This document shows, piece by piece, positions 35,685-44,298 of a DNA stretch of 64,000 bases. How positions within the stretch are numbered: position 1 is the first letter of the stretch; the number at the start of each line of letters is the position of its first letter. This DNA comes from Lignipirellula cremea (GTDB lineage: Bacteria > Planctomycetota > Planctomycetia > Pirellulales > Pirellulaceae), in NCBI RefSeq assembly GCF_007751035.1, contig NZ_CP036433.1:8661001-8725000 (forward strand), written 5' to 3'. The translations under genes were made by a program, and so were the position numbers. The notes below the pieces were generated by a model. That model saw only the letters and a list, made by a program, of their open reading frames with translations. It was not told the origin of the DNA and did no database searches.

Positions 35685-36107
35685 TTAAAACACGGTTCCC
35701 TGCGGATAGGTGTAAACCTCCAGCACGTAGGCATTTTCGGCTCCTGGCGACTTCCCGTGGATCCGCTCGTAGATCGCCGGCGTGACCAGGAACACGTGCG
35801 TCTGCTCCCCCTGATAGTCCGCGTAGTACAGATTAGTGCACGTTTCGGTCGGCAGAAGCGAAGCGGGAAACGGACCAAAATGCGGTTCGTTCTTCATCTC
35901 ACTCTGGGAATCGGGCTGCCCCAGTTTGGCCACAACATGGCTCAGCGACCGGCCTACCAGCGGATGTTCGCCCGGCAACCCAGGCACGGCCGACTTCGGA
36001 CCCGGAGGCAAGGGATCGCAGCCGACCAGTCCCGCCAGCAGCAAGAAACAACAGAACCAGCACGCCAGAGGGCGCATGGATCGCAGAACAGGAAGTTGGC
36101 GGGACAT
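35685..36107 (-). CDS. Lipoprotein, unknown function
   Basis: 140 residues. Signal peptide with lipobox LVGC (about residue 30), then a domain starting HPLVGRSLSHVVAKLGQPDSQSEMK, reminiscent of SmpA/BamE-type small lipoproteins where a helix is followed by 'GxPxxxx', and a beta-rich end (NLYYADYQGEQTHVFLVTP). The BamE resemblance is tentative. CGGAGAT precedes the start by five bases. Confidence 0.7.
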   Translation of the reverse strand: MSRQLPVLRSMRPLACWFCCFLLLAGLVGCDPLPPGPKSAVPGLPGEHPLVGRSLSHVVAKLGQPDSQSEMKNEPHFGPFPASLLPTETCTNLYYADYQGEQTHVFLVTPAIYERIHGKSPGAENAYVLEVYTYPQGTVF

Positions 36108-36434
36108 AAAGGATCTCCGGGGGGTCAAGTTCCGACCAGGCGTCTGTCCCGCATTGTATGGCGCCTTTCAGCGCCCGTAACCGAACTCGCCCGAGTTTGA
36201 CGGCCGTTTCCCTGTCTCAGAAGCCTCCCTCCAAAGTCTGGCGACTTCGCTGCATGCGGTTCGCCAGGTAATCCGGCCGGTCCCCCGTTTGAATGTTGCA
36301 GGCGACGGGCCGGGCCATCATAATTTGTGGAAGCGATCCTCTCACGTGGGATCGTTCTTCTCGCCTTGATTTCTGCCATTCAGGAAGTCGGGCTTTCCTC
36401 CTACCCCATTTCCTGCCAAGTGGTTGAGACCGAT
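36108..36434. other. Divergent 327-bp intergenic region
   Basis: Between the leftward lipoprotein and the rightward PQQ-type propeller gene. Contains a promoter candidate TTGCAG (36296-36301), 17-bp spacer, CATAAT (36319-36324), and immediately downstream a stem GCGATCC (36333-36339)/GGATCGT (36349-36355) followed by TCTTC, which could sit at the 5' end of the transcript. No gene seen. Confidence 0.45.
36296..36324 (+). promoter_or_regulatory. Candidate promoter for the PQQ-type propeller gene
   Basis: TTGCAG-N17-CATAAT with a predicted start near 36331, about 105 bp before the start codon. The -10 is five of six, the -35 only three of six. Confidence 0.33.
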
Positions 36435-37667
36435 ATGATCCGTTACGCCTGGTTATTCTGTTTACTTCTGCCTTGTGCCGCCAGCGCGGAGCAGCCGAAC
36501 TGGAATCAGTTCCGCGGTCCGGCGGGCGATGGCCACGCCACGGCCGTGAATTTGCCTGTCGAGCTGAGCGAAACCAAGAATCTGGTATGGAAAACGGCGA
36601 TCCGCGGCAAAGCCTGGTCGTCGCCCGTCGCCTGGGGCGATCAGATCTGGCTGACGACGGCCCCCGAGGACGGCAAACAGCTGTCGCTGCTGTGCGTCGA
36701 TTTCAAGACGGGCGAGATCATCAAAGACATTGTGGTGTTCGACAACCCGGATCCGGCTTTCTGCCATGGCATGAACAGCTACGCCACGCCGACGCCTGTG
36801 ATTGAAGAGGGCCGCATCTACGTGCATTACGGTTCGGCCGGCACAGCGGCGGTCGACACGGCATCGGGCGAGGTCCTGTGGACGCGTCGCGATCTGCCCT
36901 GCGATCACTTCCGCGGGGCCGCCTCTTCTCCGATCGTTTTTGAAGATCTGTTGATCATTCCGTTCGACGGCTTCGACGTGCAGTATGTGGCCGCGCTCAA
37001 CAAGAAGGACGGTACGACCGCCTGGAAAACGCCGCGGACCTTCGACTTCGGCACCAAGAACGGCGACAACAAAAAGGCTTACTGCACGCCGGCCGTGTTT
37101 GAAGTCAACGGCAGCCCCCAGCTGGTCTGTCCGGCCGCAGTCGCGACGGAAACCCTCGATCCGCGCACCGGCAAACTGCTGTGGACCGTGTTCCATGGCG
37201 GCATGAACGCTTCGGCCCGACCGCTGTATGGCGAAGGCCTGATCTTTATCACCAACGGCATGGGCCGCATGGTCGCAGCCGCCCCGCCGGCCGCCGGCTC
37301 CGACGAAGCCGAAGTCGCCTGGGAAAGCAGCAAAGGGGTTCCCAAGAAAGCCTCCCTGTTGCTGATCGATGGCCTGCTGTACATGGCGGCCGACACCGGC
37401 GTGGTGTCCTGTGTGGAACCGAAAACGGGCGACGTGATCTGGTCGGAACGCCTGGTCAAAGAGTATGCCGCTTCGCCGCTGTACGCGGACGGCCGGATTT
37501 ATCTGTTTGGCCGCGAAGGGGAAATCCACGTGCTGCAGCCCGGCCGGGAATTCAAACTGCTGGCGGAAACCAAACTGGCCAACGGCTTCATGGCGAGCCC
37601 GGCCGTGGTGGACGATTCGATTCTGGTGCGAAGCACTTCAGACCTGTACCGTTTCGAAAAGCCGTAG
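36435..37667 (+). CDS. Secreted PQQ-type beta-propeller protein
   Basis: 410 residues. Signal peptide MIRYAWLFCLLLPCAASA, then repeats of the type AWGDQIWLTT, FKTGEIIKDI, ASGEVLWTR, KKDGTTAWKT and PRTGKLLWTVFH, each with the GxxxW pattern of eight-bladed PQQ/quinoprotein-like propellers (BamB-like fold). NWNQFRGPAGDG after the signal peptide is frequent in planctomycete members. The catalytic residues of PQQ dehydrogenases are not visible, so it is probably a binding or scaffold protein. ATG 36435 starts the signal peptide. Confidence 0.85.
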   Translation: MIRYAWLFCLLLPCAASAEQPNWNQFRGPAGDGHATAVNLPVELSETKNLVWKTAIRGKAWSSPVAWGDQIWLTTAPEDGKQLSLLCVDFKTGEIIKDIVVFDNPDPAFCHGMNSYATPTPVIEEGRIYVHYGSAGTAAVDTASGEVLWTRRDLPCDHFRGAASSPIVFEDLLIIPFDGFDVQYVAALNKKDGTTAWKTPRTFDFGTKNGDNKKAYCTPAVFEVNGSPQLVCPAAVATETLDPRTGKLLWTVFHGGMNASARPLYGEGLIFITNGMGRMVAAAPPAAGSDEAEVAWESSKGVPKKASLLLIDGLLYMAADTGVVSCVEPKTGDVIWSERLVKEYAASPLYADGRIYLFGREGEIHVLQPGREFKLLAETKLANGFMASPAVVDDSILVRSTSDLYRFEKP

Positions 37668-37844
37668 CACTGGCAGTTAGCAAACGCCCGCGCGGTTTTT
37701 GATCGACGGTCGTCCTGCGGAGAGCCAGGGCGACGAACGGCAGTGCGGATCGGTCGTCTGGCCTGCTGCTCTCCTTTTTTGCCGGCGGTTTCATTCTGGC
37801 TCTCCTGCGTTTGGCGACCTGCTGCTTTCAGGCCGGAATCGCGG

Positions 37845-37873
37845 TTGACGGACAAGGGCGCCCTTCCTATGAT
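37845..37873 (+). promoter_or_regulatory. Strong sigma-70-like promoter
   Basis: TTGACG (37845-37850), 17-bp spacer, TATGAT (37868-37873): five of six in both boxes with ideal spacing. Predicted start about 37880, only a few bases before a terminator-like hairpin. It points toward the lipoprotein gene at 38178. Confidence 0.5.
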
Positions 37874-37882
37874 CCCCGCCTA

Positions 37883-37907
37883 AGCGTCAGGAAGACGCTG
37901 TTTTTTT
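37883..37907 (+). terminator. Terminator-like hairpin
   Basis: AGCGTC (37883-37888), loop AGGAA, GACGCT (37894-37899), then G and T7 (37901-37907). The stem is short but the U-run is good. It could end transcripts of the propeller gene 215 bp upstream, or attenuate the promoter at 37845. Confidence 0.6.
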
Positions 37908-38177
37908 GAGAATCTGTGCCAGGTTTGCGGATTCTGTGGCTTGCAGCGGTCATGATGACCGAAGAAAAAAACATCACGCACCCTCAGGGCGAGGATCGCC
38001 CGACAAAGAGTGCGCCTTGTCAAAAACATTAGTCTCCTCAGGGAAGAGGACGCCGGTCTTACGAAGCGAAACGGTTCCTTCGCAAGCTGCGGCCTGATCG
38101 GCTGTCTGATATGACGAAGTGGAGGCGCTCGCGCCTCGCCGCACGTCCTTTCCGGCCACAACGTAGGGATACGATCG

Positions 38178-39515
38178 ATGCGAACAACCTTCTCGCATAC
38201 GGCGATGTGCTTGTTGACGCTGTCTGGCGCCGTACTCGTTTCTGGTTGCAAAACGACCAGTTGGGACGCGCCGAACTGGATGAGCTGGAACAGTTCCGAC
38301 AAAGCCCTCGCTGCCAGCGAAGAGCTGCCGGAACCGCCCTCGATTTCACTCCAGCCGACCGCCACCCAGACGGCCGCCAACGCCACGCCGGCCGCCGCCA
38401 GCACTACCGCTGACGCCGCGCTGCCTGCTTATCCGACAACCTCCACTGGCACGCAAACCGCAGCCACCGGAGGAGCCAACTACCAGACCGGACCGTACGA
38501 CGTTTCCGGCGGGGCGGGCCAGCCGGCCTATTCCACGGCGGACGCCCGCGGCGCTGCCGGTGGTTACTCTCCGGCTGCCGGCCAACCGACCGCCAACAAT
38601 CCTTATGGCTATGGCCCCCCGGCCACCGGCGCTCCCGCCGGCGGACAGGCGGCTTCCTATCCGCCTCCGGCTGCCAGCGGCTCCTACGGCGACGCTTACC
38701 AGGCTCCCACAAACTACCCGGCCCAGGGCGCCTATCCCGCGGCAGGCGGCCAGTACGGCGCCCCGCAGGGAAGCTATCCGACAGGCGGAACGGACGCTTA
38801 CAACGCCGCCGCTTCTCCGCCGACCGCGTTTGATCCGGCCGCTGCCGGCCAGTACAACACCGCTCCGCCCAGCAACTATGCTCCGGCCAGCCCGCAGGGC
38901 AGCTATGCTCCCGCCGGCGACTACAACCCGGGCGGCACTTACGCCCCGCCGGGCAGCTCGGCTCCCAGCAGCTACCAGGGTGGAAGTTACCAGGGCAGCA
39001 GCACCCAGGGCGGCAGCTATCCGGGAGCAACAGCTCCCAGCGGCGCCGCGATGGAACAGGCCGTGGCGGAGACTTCGCCCAACAGCACGCGTTACTCGGA
39101 CTCGCCCGCCAGCCAGGAATTGTTAGGCCACGGCGGTGCAGCGACGAACGGCTTTGCCTCGACCTCCTCGATCGACGCCCCGGCAAGCAGCATGCCGCCG
39201 GCCGATCCGGCATACGCTCCGCCCGCCAGCCTGTCCCAGGCGGCCAGCGGCTATCGCCCCGGCAGCACCGCCGGCGGCAGCGTCGCTCAGGCCTCTTACG
39301 CTCCGTCCAGCGGAAGCTACGGCGCCGCTCCGAGCAGCTACGGCGGCCAGGGTGCGTATGCGGAAACGGCCTCCTCCACCAGTAATTATGGAGCCGGCAA
39401 CTACCAGCCCCCGGCCAGTCCGACTTCGGGCGGCCAGTTCCAGTCCGGCGGGTCTTTCCAGGGCGGCGGTTCTTACGCTCCCGGCAGCACCGGCCAGGGC
39501 ACGACCTACCGCTAA
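38178..39515 (+). CDS. Low-complexity Ala/Gly/Pro/Ser/Tyr-rich lipoprotein
   Basis: 445 residues. Signal peptide with lipobox LVSGC (Cys24), a short Trp-containing segment TSWDAPNWMSWNSSDKA, then almost entirely Ala, Gly, Pro, Ser, Tyr, Gln and Thr with recurring SYAP, GSY, PAGGQYG and GSYQGG patterns to the end. Such composition suggests an unfolded, surface-exposed or cell-envelope protein. The minus strand carries a 414-codon open frame over the same region, a by-product of the GC-rich repeats. No family recognised. Confidence 0.8.
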   Translation: MRTTFSHTAMCLLTLSGAVLVSGCKTTSWDAPNWMSWNSSDKALAASEELPEPPSISLQPTATQTAANATPAAASTTADAALPAYPTTSTGTQTAATGGANYQTGPYDVSGGAGQPAYSTADARGAAGGYSPAAGQPTANNPYGYGPPATGAPAGGQAASYPPPAASGSYGDAYQAPTNYPAQGAYPAAGGQYGAPQGSYPTGGTDAYNAAASPPTAFDPAAAGQYNTAPPSNYAPASPQGSYAPAGDYNPGGTYAPPGSSAPSSYQGGSYQGSSTQGGSYPGATAPSGAAMEQAVAETSPNSTRYSDSPASQELLGHGGAATNGFASTSSIDAPASSMPPADPAYAPPASLSQAASGYRPGSTAGGSVAQASYAPSSGSYGAAPSSYGGQGAYAETASSTSNYGAGNYQPPASPTSGGQFQSGGSFQGGGSYAPGSTGQGTTYR

Positions 39516-39560
39516 CGTCTGCGGGCTTCGTCCCTCCGGGCTCCCCTCGAGTTATCATCG

Positions 39561-39593
39561 CCTCCTTGTCGACGCCGACAAGGAGGCTTTTTT
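39561..39593 (+). terminator. Rho-independent terminator after the low-complexity lipoprotein
   Basis: Perfect 11-bp stem CCTCCTTGTCG (39561-39571) with CGACAAGGAGG (39576-39586), 4-nt loop, followed by C and T6. Forty-five base pairs after the stop codon. Confidence 0.93.
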
Positions 39594-39626
39594 CGTTTAG
39601 ACTGGACCGACCGGGCCGCGACGACT

Positions 39627-39758
39627 CTAGTGCTGCGTCAAACTTCAATCTTAGAGTGAGCGATTTCGGCCGTGCTGCTGTGCTGCCAAAAAAACCGCGG
39701 GCTAGCGCCCGGCGGCTGATTTAGAGAAACCTGATTTTATCGTTTGACGCACCACTAG
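39627..39758. mobile_element. 132-bp MITE-like element
   Basis: Seventeen-base terminal inverted repeats: CTAGTGCTGCGTCAAAC at 39627-39643 and GTTTGACGCACCACTAG at 39742-39758, one mismatch. The interior has no coding capacity and contains an A7 run and a GC-rich palindromic segment (CCGCGGGCTAGCGCCCGG). The CTAG ends would fit insertion at a TA target, as for Tc1/IS630-type transposases, but target duplication is included in the repeat and cannot be separated. No related transposase gene is in the window. It ends 33 bp before the BioF-like gene. Confidence 0.6.
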
Positions 39759-39780
39759 CCGGGCTGCGTCTTCTTTTACT

Positions 39781-39798
39781 GTGACACGTTTATGTCAC
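39781..39798 (+). promoter_or_regulatory. Operator-like palindrome over the BioF-like start codon
   Basis: GTGACA (39781-39786) and TGTCAC (39793-39798) form a perfect 6-bp inverted repeat with a 6-bp spacer; the ATG at 39792 lies in it. It could be a repressor site or an RNA hairpin hiding the start. No Shine-Dalgarno is visible for this gene. Confidence 0.35.
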
Positions 39799-40829
39799 CG
39801 CTATTGATTGACTTCGCCGGGAACGACTACCTGGGCCTCGCCCGCGATCCGCGATTGGCGGCGGCGCTCAGCGAAGCGGCGGCCGCACAGGGGATAAGCG
39901 CTACCAGTTCCCGCTGGGGACTCGGCTGGACCGACCTGCACGAGCAGTTGGAGTGCGACCTGGCCGCCTTCTTTGGCGCCGAGGCGGCCTGTCTGCTCGG
40001 CCAGGCGTTCCTGGGCGGGCTGGCCTGGTTTACGACGGTCGACGCTTCTCGCCGCACGGTCTACTGCGACGAACAAAGCCACGCCAATCTGACCCTGGGG
40101 ATGCAGGCGGCCGGCCTGGCAGTGCGACGTTATCGCCATTGCGATCCGGACGATCTGGAACGGCGGCTGCGACAGGACCAGGGCGGCGCGATCATCGCCA
40201 GCGACGCCGTTTTTGGCATCTCGGGCCGCATCGCTCCGCTCACGGCGCTGCGCGATCTGTCACGCGAGTTCGCCGCCGACCTGCTGCTCGACGACGCGCA
40301 TGGCGTATTCGCCCTGGGACCGCAGGGTCGGGGCGCCTTGGAAGCCGCCGGCGTGCAGGCGCACGAAGCGACGCTGCTCGGTTCGCTGGGCAAGGCGCTC
40401 GGTTGCGCGGGCGGGTTCCTGGTCGGCAGCCTCGACCGGGTCGAACGGCTACGACGCTGCCCTGCGGTCGCCGGCAGCACGCCGCTGGCGATACCTTTGG
40501 TCGCCGCCGCGATTGCCGCGATACGGATCGTGAGGGACGAACCGGAACGACGGGAACGGCTGCAGCAGCACGCCGTCCGCATGCGACAGGACCTGCTGGC
40601 CGCCGGCCTGGCGACCGTTGCCTGCGACACGCCCATTCTCGCGGCGCCGCTGGGCGACGTCGACCGGGCCATGCAGCTGGCGGACCATTTCGCCCGGCAT
40701 GGCTTGCGGATCCCTTACTTTCCGTACGCCAGCGAGCCGCGGGCCGATCTGCTACGCATGGTCGCCCGCAGCTGCTACACGCCCGCGCAGCTCGACCGTT
40801 TTTCGCGAGCGCTGGCCGACCGTCCCTGA
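39792..40829 (+). CDS. BioF/KBL-like alpha-oxoamine synthase family enzyme
   Basis: 345 residues, PLP enzyme of the 8-amino-7-oxononanoate synthase/glycine C-acetyltransferase type. Visible: DFAGNDYLGLA at residues 7-17, LLLDDAHGVFALGPQGRGA with the PLP-contacting Asp-x-x-Gly, and the Schiff-base Lys in GSLGKALGCAGGFLVG. These enzymes condense an acyl thioester with an amino acid. The NDYLGL motif normally lies about 40 residues in; here the usual N-terminal 30-35 residues are missing and the upstream frame is closed by a stop inside the MITE-like element. No other biotin genes are near, so biotin synthesis is not proven. Confidence 0.8.
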   Translation: MSPLLIDFAGNDYLGLARDPRLAAALSEAAAAQGISATSSRWGLGWTDLHEQLECDLAAFFGAEAACLLGQAFLGGLAWFTTVDASRRTVYCDEQSHANLTLGMQAAGLAVRRYRHCDPDDLERRLRQDQGGAIIASDAVFGISGRIAPLTALRDLSREFAADLLLDDAHGVFALGPQGRGALEAAGVQAHEATLLGSLGKALGCAGGFLVGSLDRVERLRRCPAVAGSTPLAIPLVAAAIAAIRIVRDEPERRERLQQHAVRMRQDLLAAGLATVACDTPILAAPLGDVDRAMQLADHFARHGLRIPYFPYASEPRADLLRMVARSCYTPAQLDRFSRALADRP

Positions 40830-40987
40830 GCTGCGCTGGCCGGTGCGTTCTGTCTGGCGTGCTCTCCGCGACCTTCCCGCCGGGAGACCGCGAGACGCCT
40901 GCCAACAATCTGGTTGCCGCGGGCCTGCGGTTGGTTCAAGATGAGGGCAACATCTACCCCCGACTTCCTCCCTGATTGAGGCGCCCG

Positions 40988-41998
40988 ATGAAGAGTTTAT
41001 CTGTAATGGCCGGCTGTGCTGTCTGCCTGTTGCTGGGCAGCGGTCCGCTGGTCGCTGACCCTGGCGTGGTTTACGAAGGCGGCGAGGGCCCCGGCAAAGG
41101 CAAGCATGTCGTGTTGATCGCCGGCGATGAAGAATATCGCTCCGAAGAAGGCCTGCCGATGCTGGCCAAAATCCTGTCGCAGCGGCACGGCTTCCAGTGC
41201 ACCGTGCTGTTCTCGGTCGACCCGGAAACGGGCGAGATCGACCCCAACAACCAGACCAACATCCCCGGCATGGCCGCGCTCGATAACGCCGACATGGTCA
41301 TCCTGGGACTGCGGTTTCGCGAATTGCCCGACGCCGACATGAAGCACCTGGTCGACTATATCCATGCCGGCAAACCGATCATGGGGCTGCGCACCTCGAC
41401 CCACTCCTTCAATTACAGTCGAAACAAAACCAGCCCTTACGCCAAATACAGTTTCCAGAATCGCGACTGGCCCGGCGGATTCGGCCAGCAGGTGCTGGGC
41501 GAAACCTGGATCAACCATCATGGCCAGCATGGCAAGGAAAGCACCCGCGGCGTGATCAACACGAAGCAGATCAAACACCCCATCCTGACCGGCGTAGACG
41601 ATATCTGGGGACCGACCGATGTATATGGCGTGAAAAACCTGCCCGACGACGCCGTGGTTCTGGTCCGCGGCCAGGTGCTGTCCGGCATGGAACCGACCGA
41701 CAAACCGGTCGAAGGGAAAAAGAACGATCCGCTCATGCCGCTGGTCTGGACGAAAACCTGGCAGGGCGAATCCGGCAAGCCGTGCCGCGTGATCTGCACC
41801 ACGATGGGCGCCGCGGTCGATCTGGAAAGCGCCGGCCTGCGACGTCTTCTCGTCAACGCGGTCTACTGGGGCGTGGGCCTGGAAGATCAAATCTCGGCCG
41901 ACAGCAGCGTCGACTATGTGGGCGAGTATGATCCTTCCTTCTTTGGCTTCAACAAAGCGAAAAAAGGGGTCAAACCGGCCGACCATCAACTGAAGTAA
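40988..41998 (+). CDS. Secreted ThuA-domain protein
   Basis: 336 residues. Signal peptide MKSLSVMAGCAVCLLLGSGPLVA, then a ThuA-like (glutamine-amidotransferase fold) domain: KHVVLIAGDEEYRSEEGLPMLAKIL, NADMVILGLRFRELPD, HLVDYIHAGKPIMGLRTSTHSF and the end ICTTMGAAVDLESAGLRRLLVNAVYWGVG. ThuA-type proteins occur in planctomycetes with sugar-processing genes; the biochemical activity is mostly unknown. The next genes are a sugar-phosphate isomerase-like protein and a ROK kinase, consistent with carbohydrate metabolism. Start 40988 gives a clean signal peptide. Confidence 0.85.
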   Translation: MKSLSVMAGCAVCLLLGSGPLVADPGVVYEGGEGPGKGKHVVLIAGDEEYRSEEGLPMLAKILSQRHGFQCTVLFSVDPETGEIDPNNQTNIPGMAALDNADMVILGLRFRELPDADMKHLVDYIHAGKPIMGLRTSTHSFNYSRNKTSPYAKYSFQNRDWPGGFGQQVLGETWINHHGQHGKESTRGVINTKQIKHPILTGVDDIWGPTDVYGVKNLPDDAVVLVRGQVLSGMEPTDKPVEGKKNDPLMPLVWTKTWQGESGKPCRVICTTMGAAVDLESAGLRRLLVNAVYWGVGLEDQISADSSVDYVGEYDPSFFGFNKAKKGVKPADHQLK

Positions 41999-42268
41999 GG
42001 CCGCCTGCCGGGTCGTCCTGCTTCGCCTGGGAAACGGTTCGTGCGAAAACGGCGCACGAACCGACCTGCGGCATGCCGCATGAGGCGTAATTCGACCCCG
42101 CATCTGTCGCCAGCGGATGGATGGCGGGCGTTAGCCATTTCGACAGCGGGGAAAGAAATCCGATTGGCGTGCGATTGCCTCCACGGCCAAGGGAACCAGG
42201 GTTACGGAACCTGCCTTCCCTAGTAGAATCAGCGGAAGTTGTTTCTATGACAGCCCGGAGGCGATGCG

Positions 42269-43195
42269 ATGCAGTTAGGTTTTGTGAGTGCGATTCTGCC
42301 CGAATCCACGCTGGAGGAAGTCTTCGCGGCGGCAGCGGAGTTTGGCTACGATTGCGTCGAGCTGATGTGCTGGCCGCAAGGGAAAGCCGAACGGCGTTAC
42401 GCGGGCGTCACCCATCTTGACACGGCCCGTTTTGACCAGGGCGCGGCCGAGGAAACGCTGGCGCTGGCCGATCGCTATGGCGTGGCGATCAGCGGCCTGG
42501 GCTACTATCCCAACCCGCTTTCTCCCGACGCCGCCGAGGCGGAAGGCGCCGTCGCGCAGATCCGCAGCGTGATCGCGGCCGCCGCGGTGCTGGGCGTCCG
42601 TCGCATGAACACGTTCATCGGCCGCGACTGGAAGCTGTCCGTCGACGACAACTGGCCCCGCTTCCTGCAGACCTGGGAACCGATCATTCGCTTCGCCGAA
42701 GAACAGAACGTGCAGGTCGGCATTGAGAACTGCCCCATGCTGTTCACCGACGACGAATGGCCCGGCGGCAAGAACCTGGCGATCAGCCCGGCCATTTGGA
42801 GCCGCATGTTCGAAGCGATCCCCAGCACGCACTTTGGGCTGAACTACGACCCGTCGCACATGGTCTGGCAGCAAATGGATTACCTGCAGCCCCTGGTCGA
42901 TTTCGCCGACCGCATCTTCCACGTGCACGCCAAAGATGTGCGCGTCGACCGCCGCCTGCTGGACCAGGTCGGCATCCTGGCGAAACCGATCGAGTACCAT
43001 ACGCCCAAACTGCCCGGCCTGGGCGAAGTCGACTGGGGCCGCTTCTGCTCCGTCCTGGGCGACTCGGGCTATACCGGTCCGGTCTGCGTGGAGATCGAAG
43101 ACCGTATCTACGAAGGATCGCTCGCCGCCCGGCGCCAGGCTTTGCAGCTGAGCAGCCATTACCTGCGCAACTTTATTCCCCGCTTGCCCCGCTAG
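42269..43195 (+). CDS. Sugar phosphate isomerase/epimerase (xylose isomerase-like TIM barrel)
   Basis: 308 residues. AP-endonuclease-2/xylose-isomerase-like TIM barrel: [33 protein letters not shown] at the start, [36 protein letters not shown] and [12 protein letters not shown] with the Glu, Asp, His and Glu positions that bind the divalent metal. Acts on an unidentified sugar or keto-acid. GGAGG eight bases ahead supports the start. The ROK kinase gene starts 50 bp after its stop, so they are likely one operon. Confidence 0.88.
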   Translation: MQLGFVSAILPESTLEEVFAAAAEFGYDCVELMCWPQGKAERRYAGVTHLDTARFDQGAAEETLALADRYGVAISGLGYYPNPLSPDAAEAEGAVAQIRSVIAAAAVLGVRRMNTFIGRDWKLSVDDNWPRFLQTWEPIIRFAEEQNVQVGIENCPMLFTDDEWPGGKNLAISPAIWSRMFEAIPSTHFGLNYDPSHMVWQQMDYLQPLVDFADRIFHVHAKDVRVDRRLLDQVGILAKPIEYHTPKLPGLGEVDWGRFCSVLGDSGYTGPVCVEIEDRIYEGSLAARRQALQLSSHYLRNFIPRLPR

Positions 43196-43245
43196 TTCGC
43201 CCACATTCAGGAACCGAGAACCGCCCAGGACGCAGGAGCCCACGC

Positions 43246-44229
43246 ATGCAACGAGTGTTAGCAGGAGTCGATCTCGGAGGCACCAGCATCAAGGCAGCCA
43301 TCGCCGACGAGTCGGGCGCCGTGCTGGCCCAGCGCAGCGCCCCGACCGAATCACATCGCGGTCCGCTGGCCGTGCTGACCATTATTGGCGACCTGGTCGA
43401 AACGCTCGCTGCCGAGGCGGGCGCCCAGGTGCAGGCGATCGGCGTCGGCGTACCCGGCCTGATCGACATTGATTCCGGCGTCACCCGCTTTCTGCCCAAC
43501 TTCACCACGCACTGGCGGAACGTGCCGGTCGGTCCCACGCTGGCCAAACGTTTTGATTGTCCCGTGCGGTTATTGAACGATGTCCGTACCGCCACCCTGG
43601 GCGAGCTGCGGTTCGGCCATGGGAAAGAACGCCCCCATCTGACCCTGCTGTTCTTTGCGCTGGGCACTGGCGTGGGCGGCGGGGTCGTGGTCGACGGCGT
43701 GCTGCGACGCGGCCCGCTGGGAGCCGCCGGCGAACTGGGACACATGGTGATGGAGCCGCAAGGCGCCCCCTGTGGTTGCGGCAGCCGAGGCTGCCTGGAA
43801 ACCATTTCCAGCGGCCCGGCGATCGCCGCCGAAGGGGTCCGGCTGTTGCGCACCGGCATGGCGCCCAAGCTGCACGAACTGGTCGGCGGCAACGCCGATC
43901 GGATCAGCACCAAGGAAATGGCGGAAGCCGCAGCGGAGGGCGACAACCATGTCGCCCTGGCGATCACGCGGGCGGCGGAGGTGCTTGGTCTGGCGGCGGC
44001 GAATCTGGTTTCGGCGTTGCACCCCGATCTGGTCGTGCTGGGCGGCGGCGTGGCGGAAATGGGCGAGCCGATCTTCGGCCCGGTGCGGCGCGTCATCCGG
44101 GAACAGGTCAAAATGTTTCCGACCGATAACGTCCAGGTGGAGCCTTCTCTCCTGAAAGATAAAGCGGGCGTGCTCGGCGCGATCGCCCTGGCGCAAGAAG
44201 CGGCTGCAGAAGCGGCTCAAAACGATTAA
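43246..44229 (+). CDS. ROK-family sugar kinase (glucokinase type)
   Basis: 327 residues. LAGVDLGGTSIKAAIAD at the N-terminus is the phosphate-binding motif of the ROK family; GVGVPGLID and LNDVRTATLGE carry the catalytic Asp; GALGTGVGGGVVVDG-like LFFALGTGVGGGVVV binds nucleotide; the zinc site GHMVMEPQGAPCGCGSRGCLET has the CxCx4C pattern. The absence of an N-terminal helix-turn-helix makes it an enzyme, not a repressor. Substrate is likely glucose or a related hexose. CAGGAG ahead of ATG 43246. Confidence 0.92.
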   Translation: MQRVLAGVDLGGTSIKAAIADESGAVLAQRSAPTESHRGPLAVLTIIGDLVETLAAEAGAQVQAIGVGVPGLIDIDSGVTRFLPNFTTHWRNVPVGPTLAKRFDCPVRLLNDVRTATLGELRFGHGKERPHLTLLFFALGTGVGGGVVVDGVLRRGPLGAAGELGHMVMEPQGAPCGCGSRGCLETISSGPAIAAEGVRLLRTGMAPKLHELVGGNADRISTKEMAEAAAEGDNHVALAITRAAEVLGLAAANLVSALHPDLVVLGGGVAEMGEPIFGPVRRVIREQVKMFPTDNVQVEPSLLKDKAGVLGAIALAQEAAAEAAQND

Positions 44230-44298
44230 TCGGGAAGCGGCCCGGCGGTCGCTTCCTTTGGCAAAGGTCATGCCCACGCTCATCCGGGAGAGTCACTG

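Larger units (their letters stand above)
37668..38177. other. 510-bp intergenic region with promoter and terminator-like hairpin
   Basis: Holds a strong promoter candidate at 37845-37873 and a terminator-like hairpin at 37883-37907 directly behind its start point. The remaining 270 bp before the lipoprotein gene have no clear signals; overlapping frames on both strands lack ribosome binding sites. Confidence 0.55.

Noticed and set aside
38404-39648. 414-codon minus-strand frame over the low-complexity lipoprotein
   Set aside because: Arg/Ser/Cys-rich shadow of repeats; the plus-strand frame has a signal peptide, lipobox and terminator.
39792-40829. Calling the PLP enzyme bioF with certainty
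   Set aside because: Related enzymes (glycine C-acetyltransferase and others) share the same motifs, the N-terminus is short and no biotin genes are adjacent.
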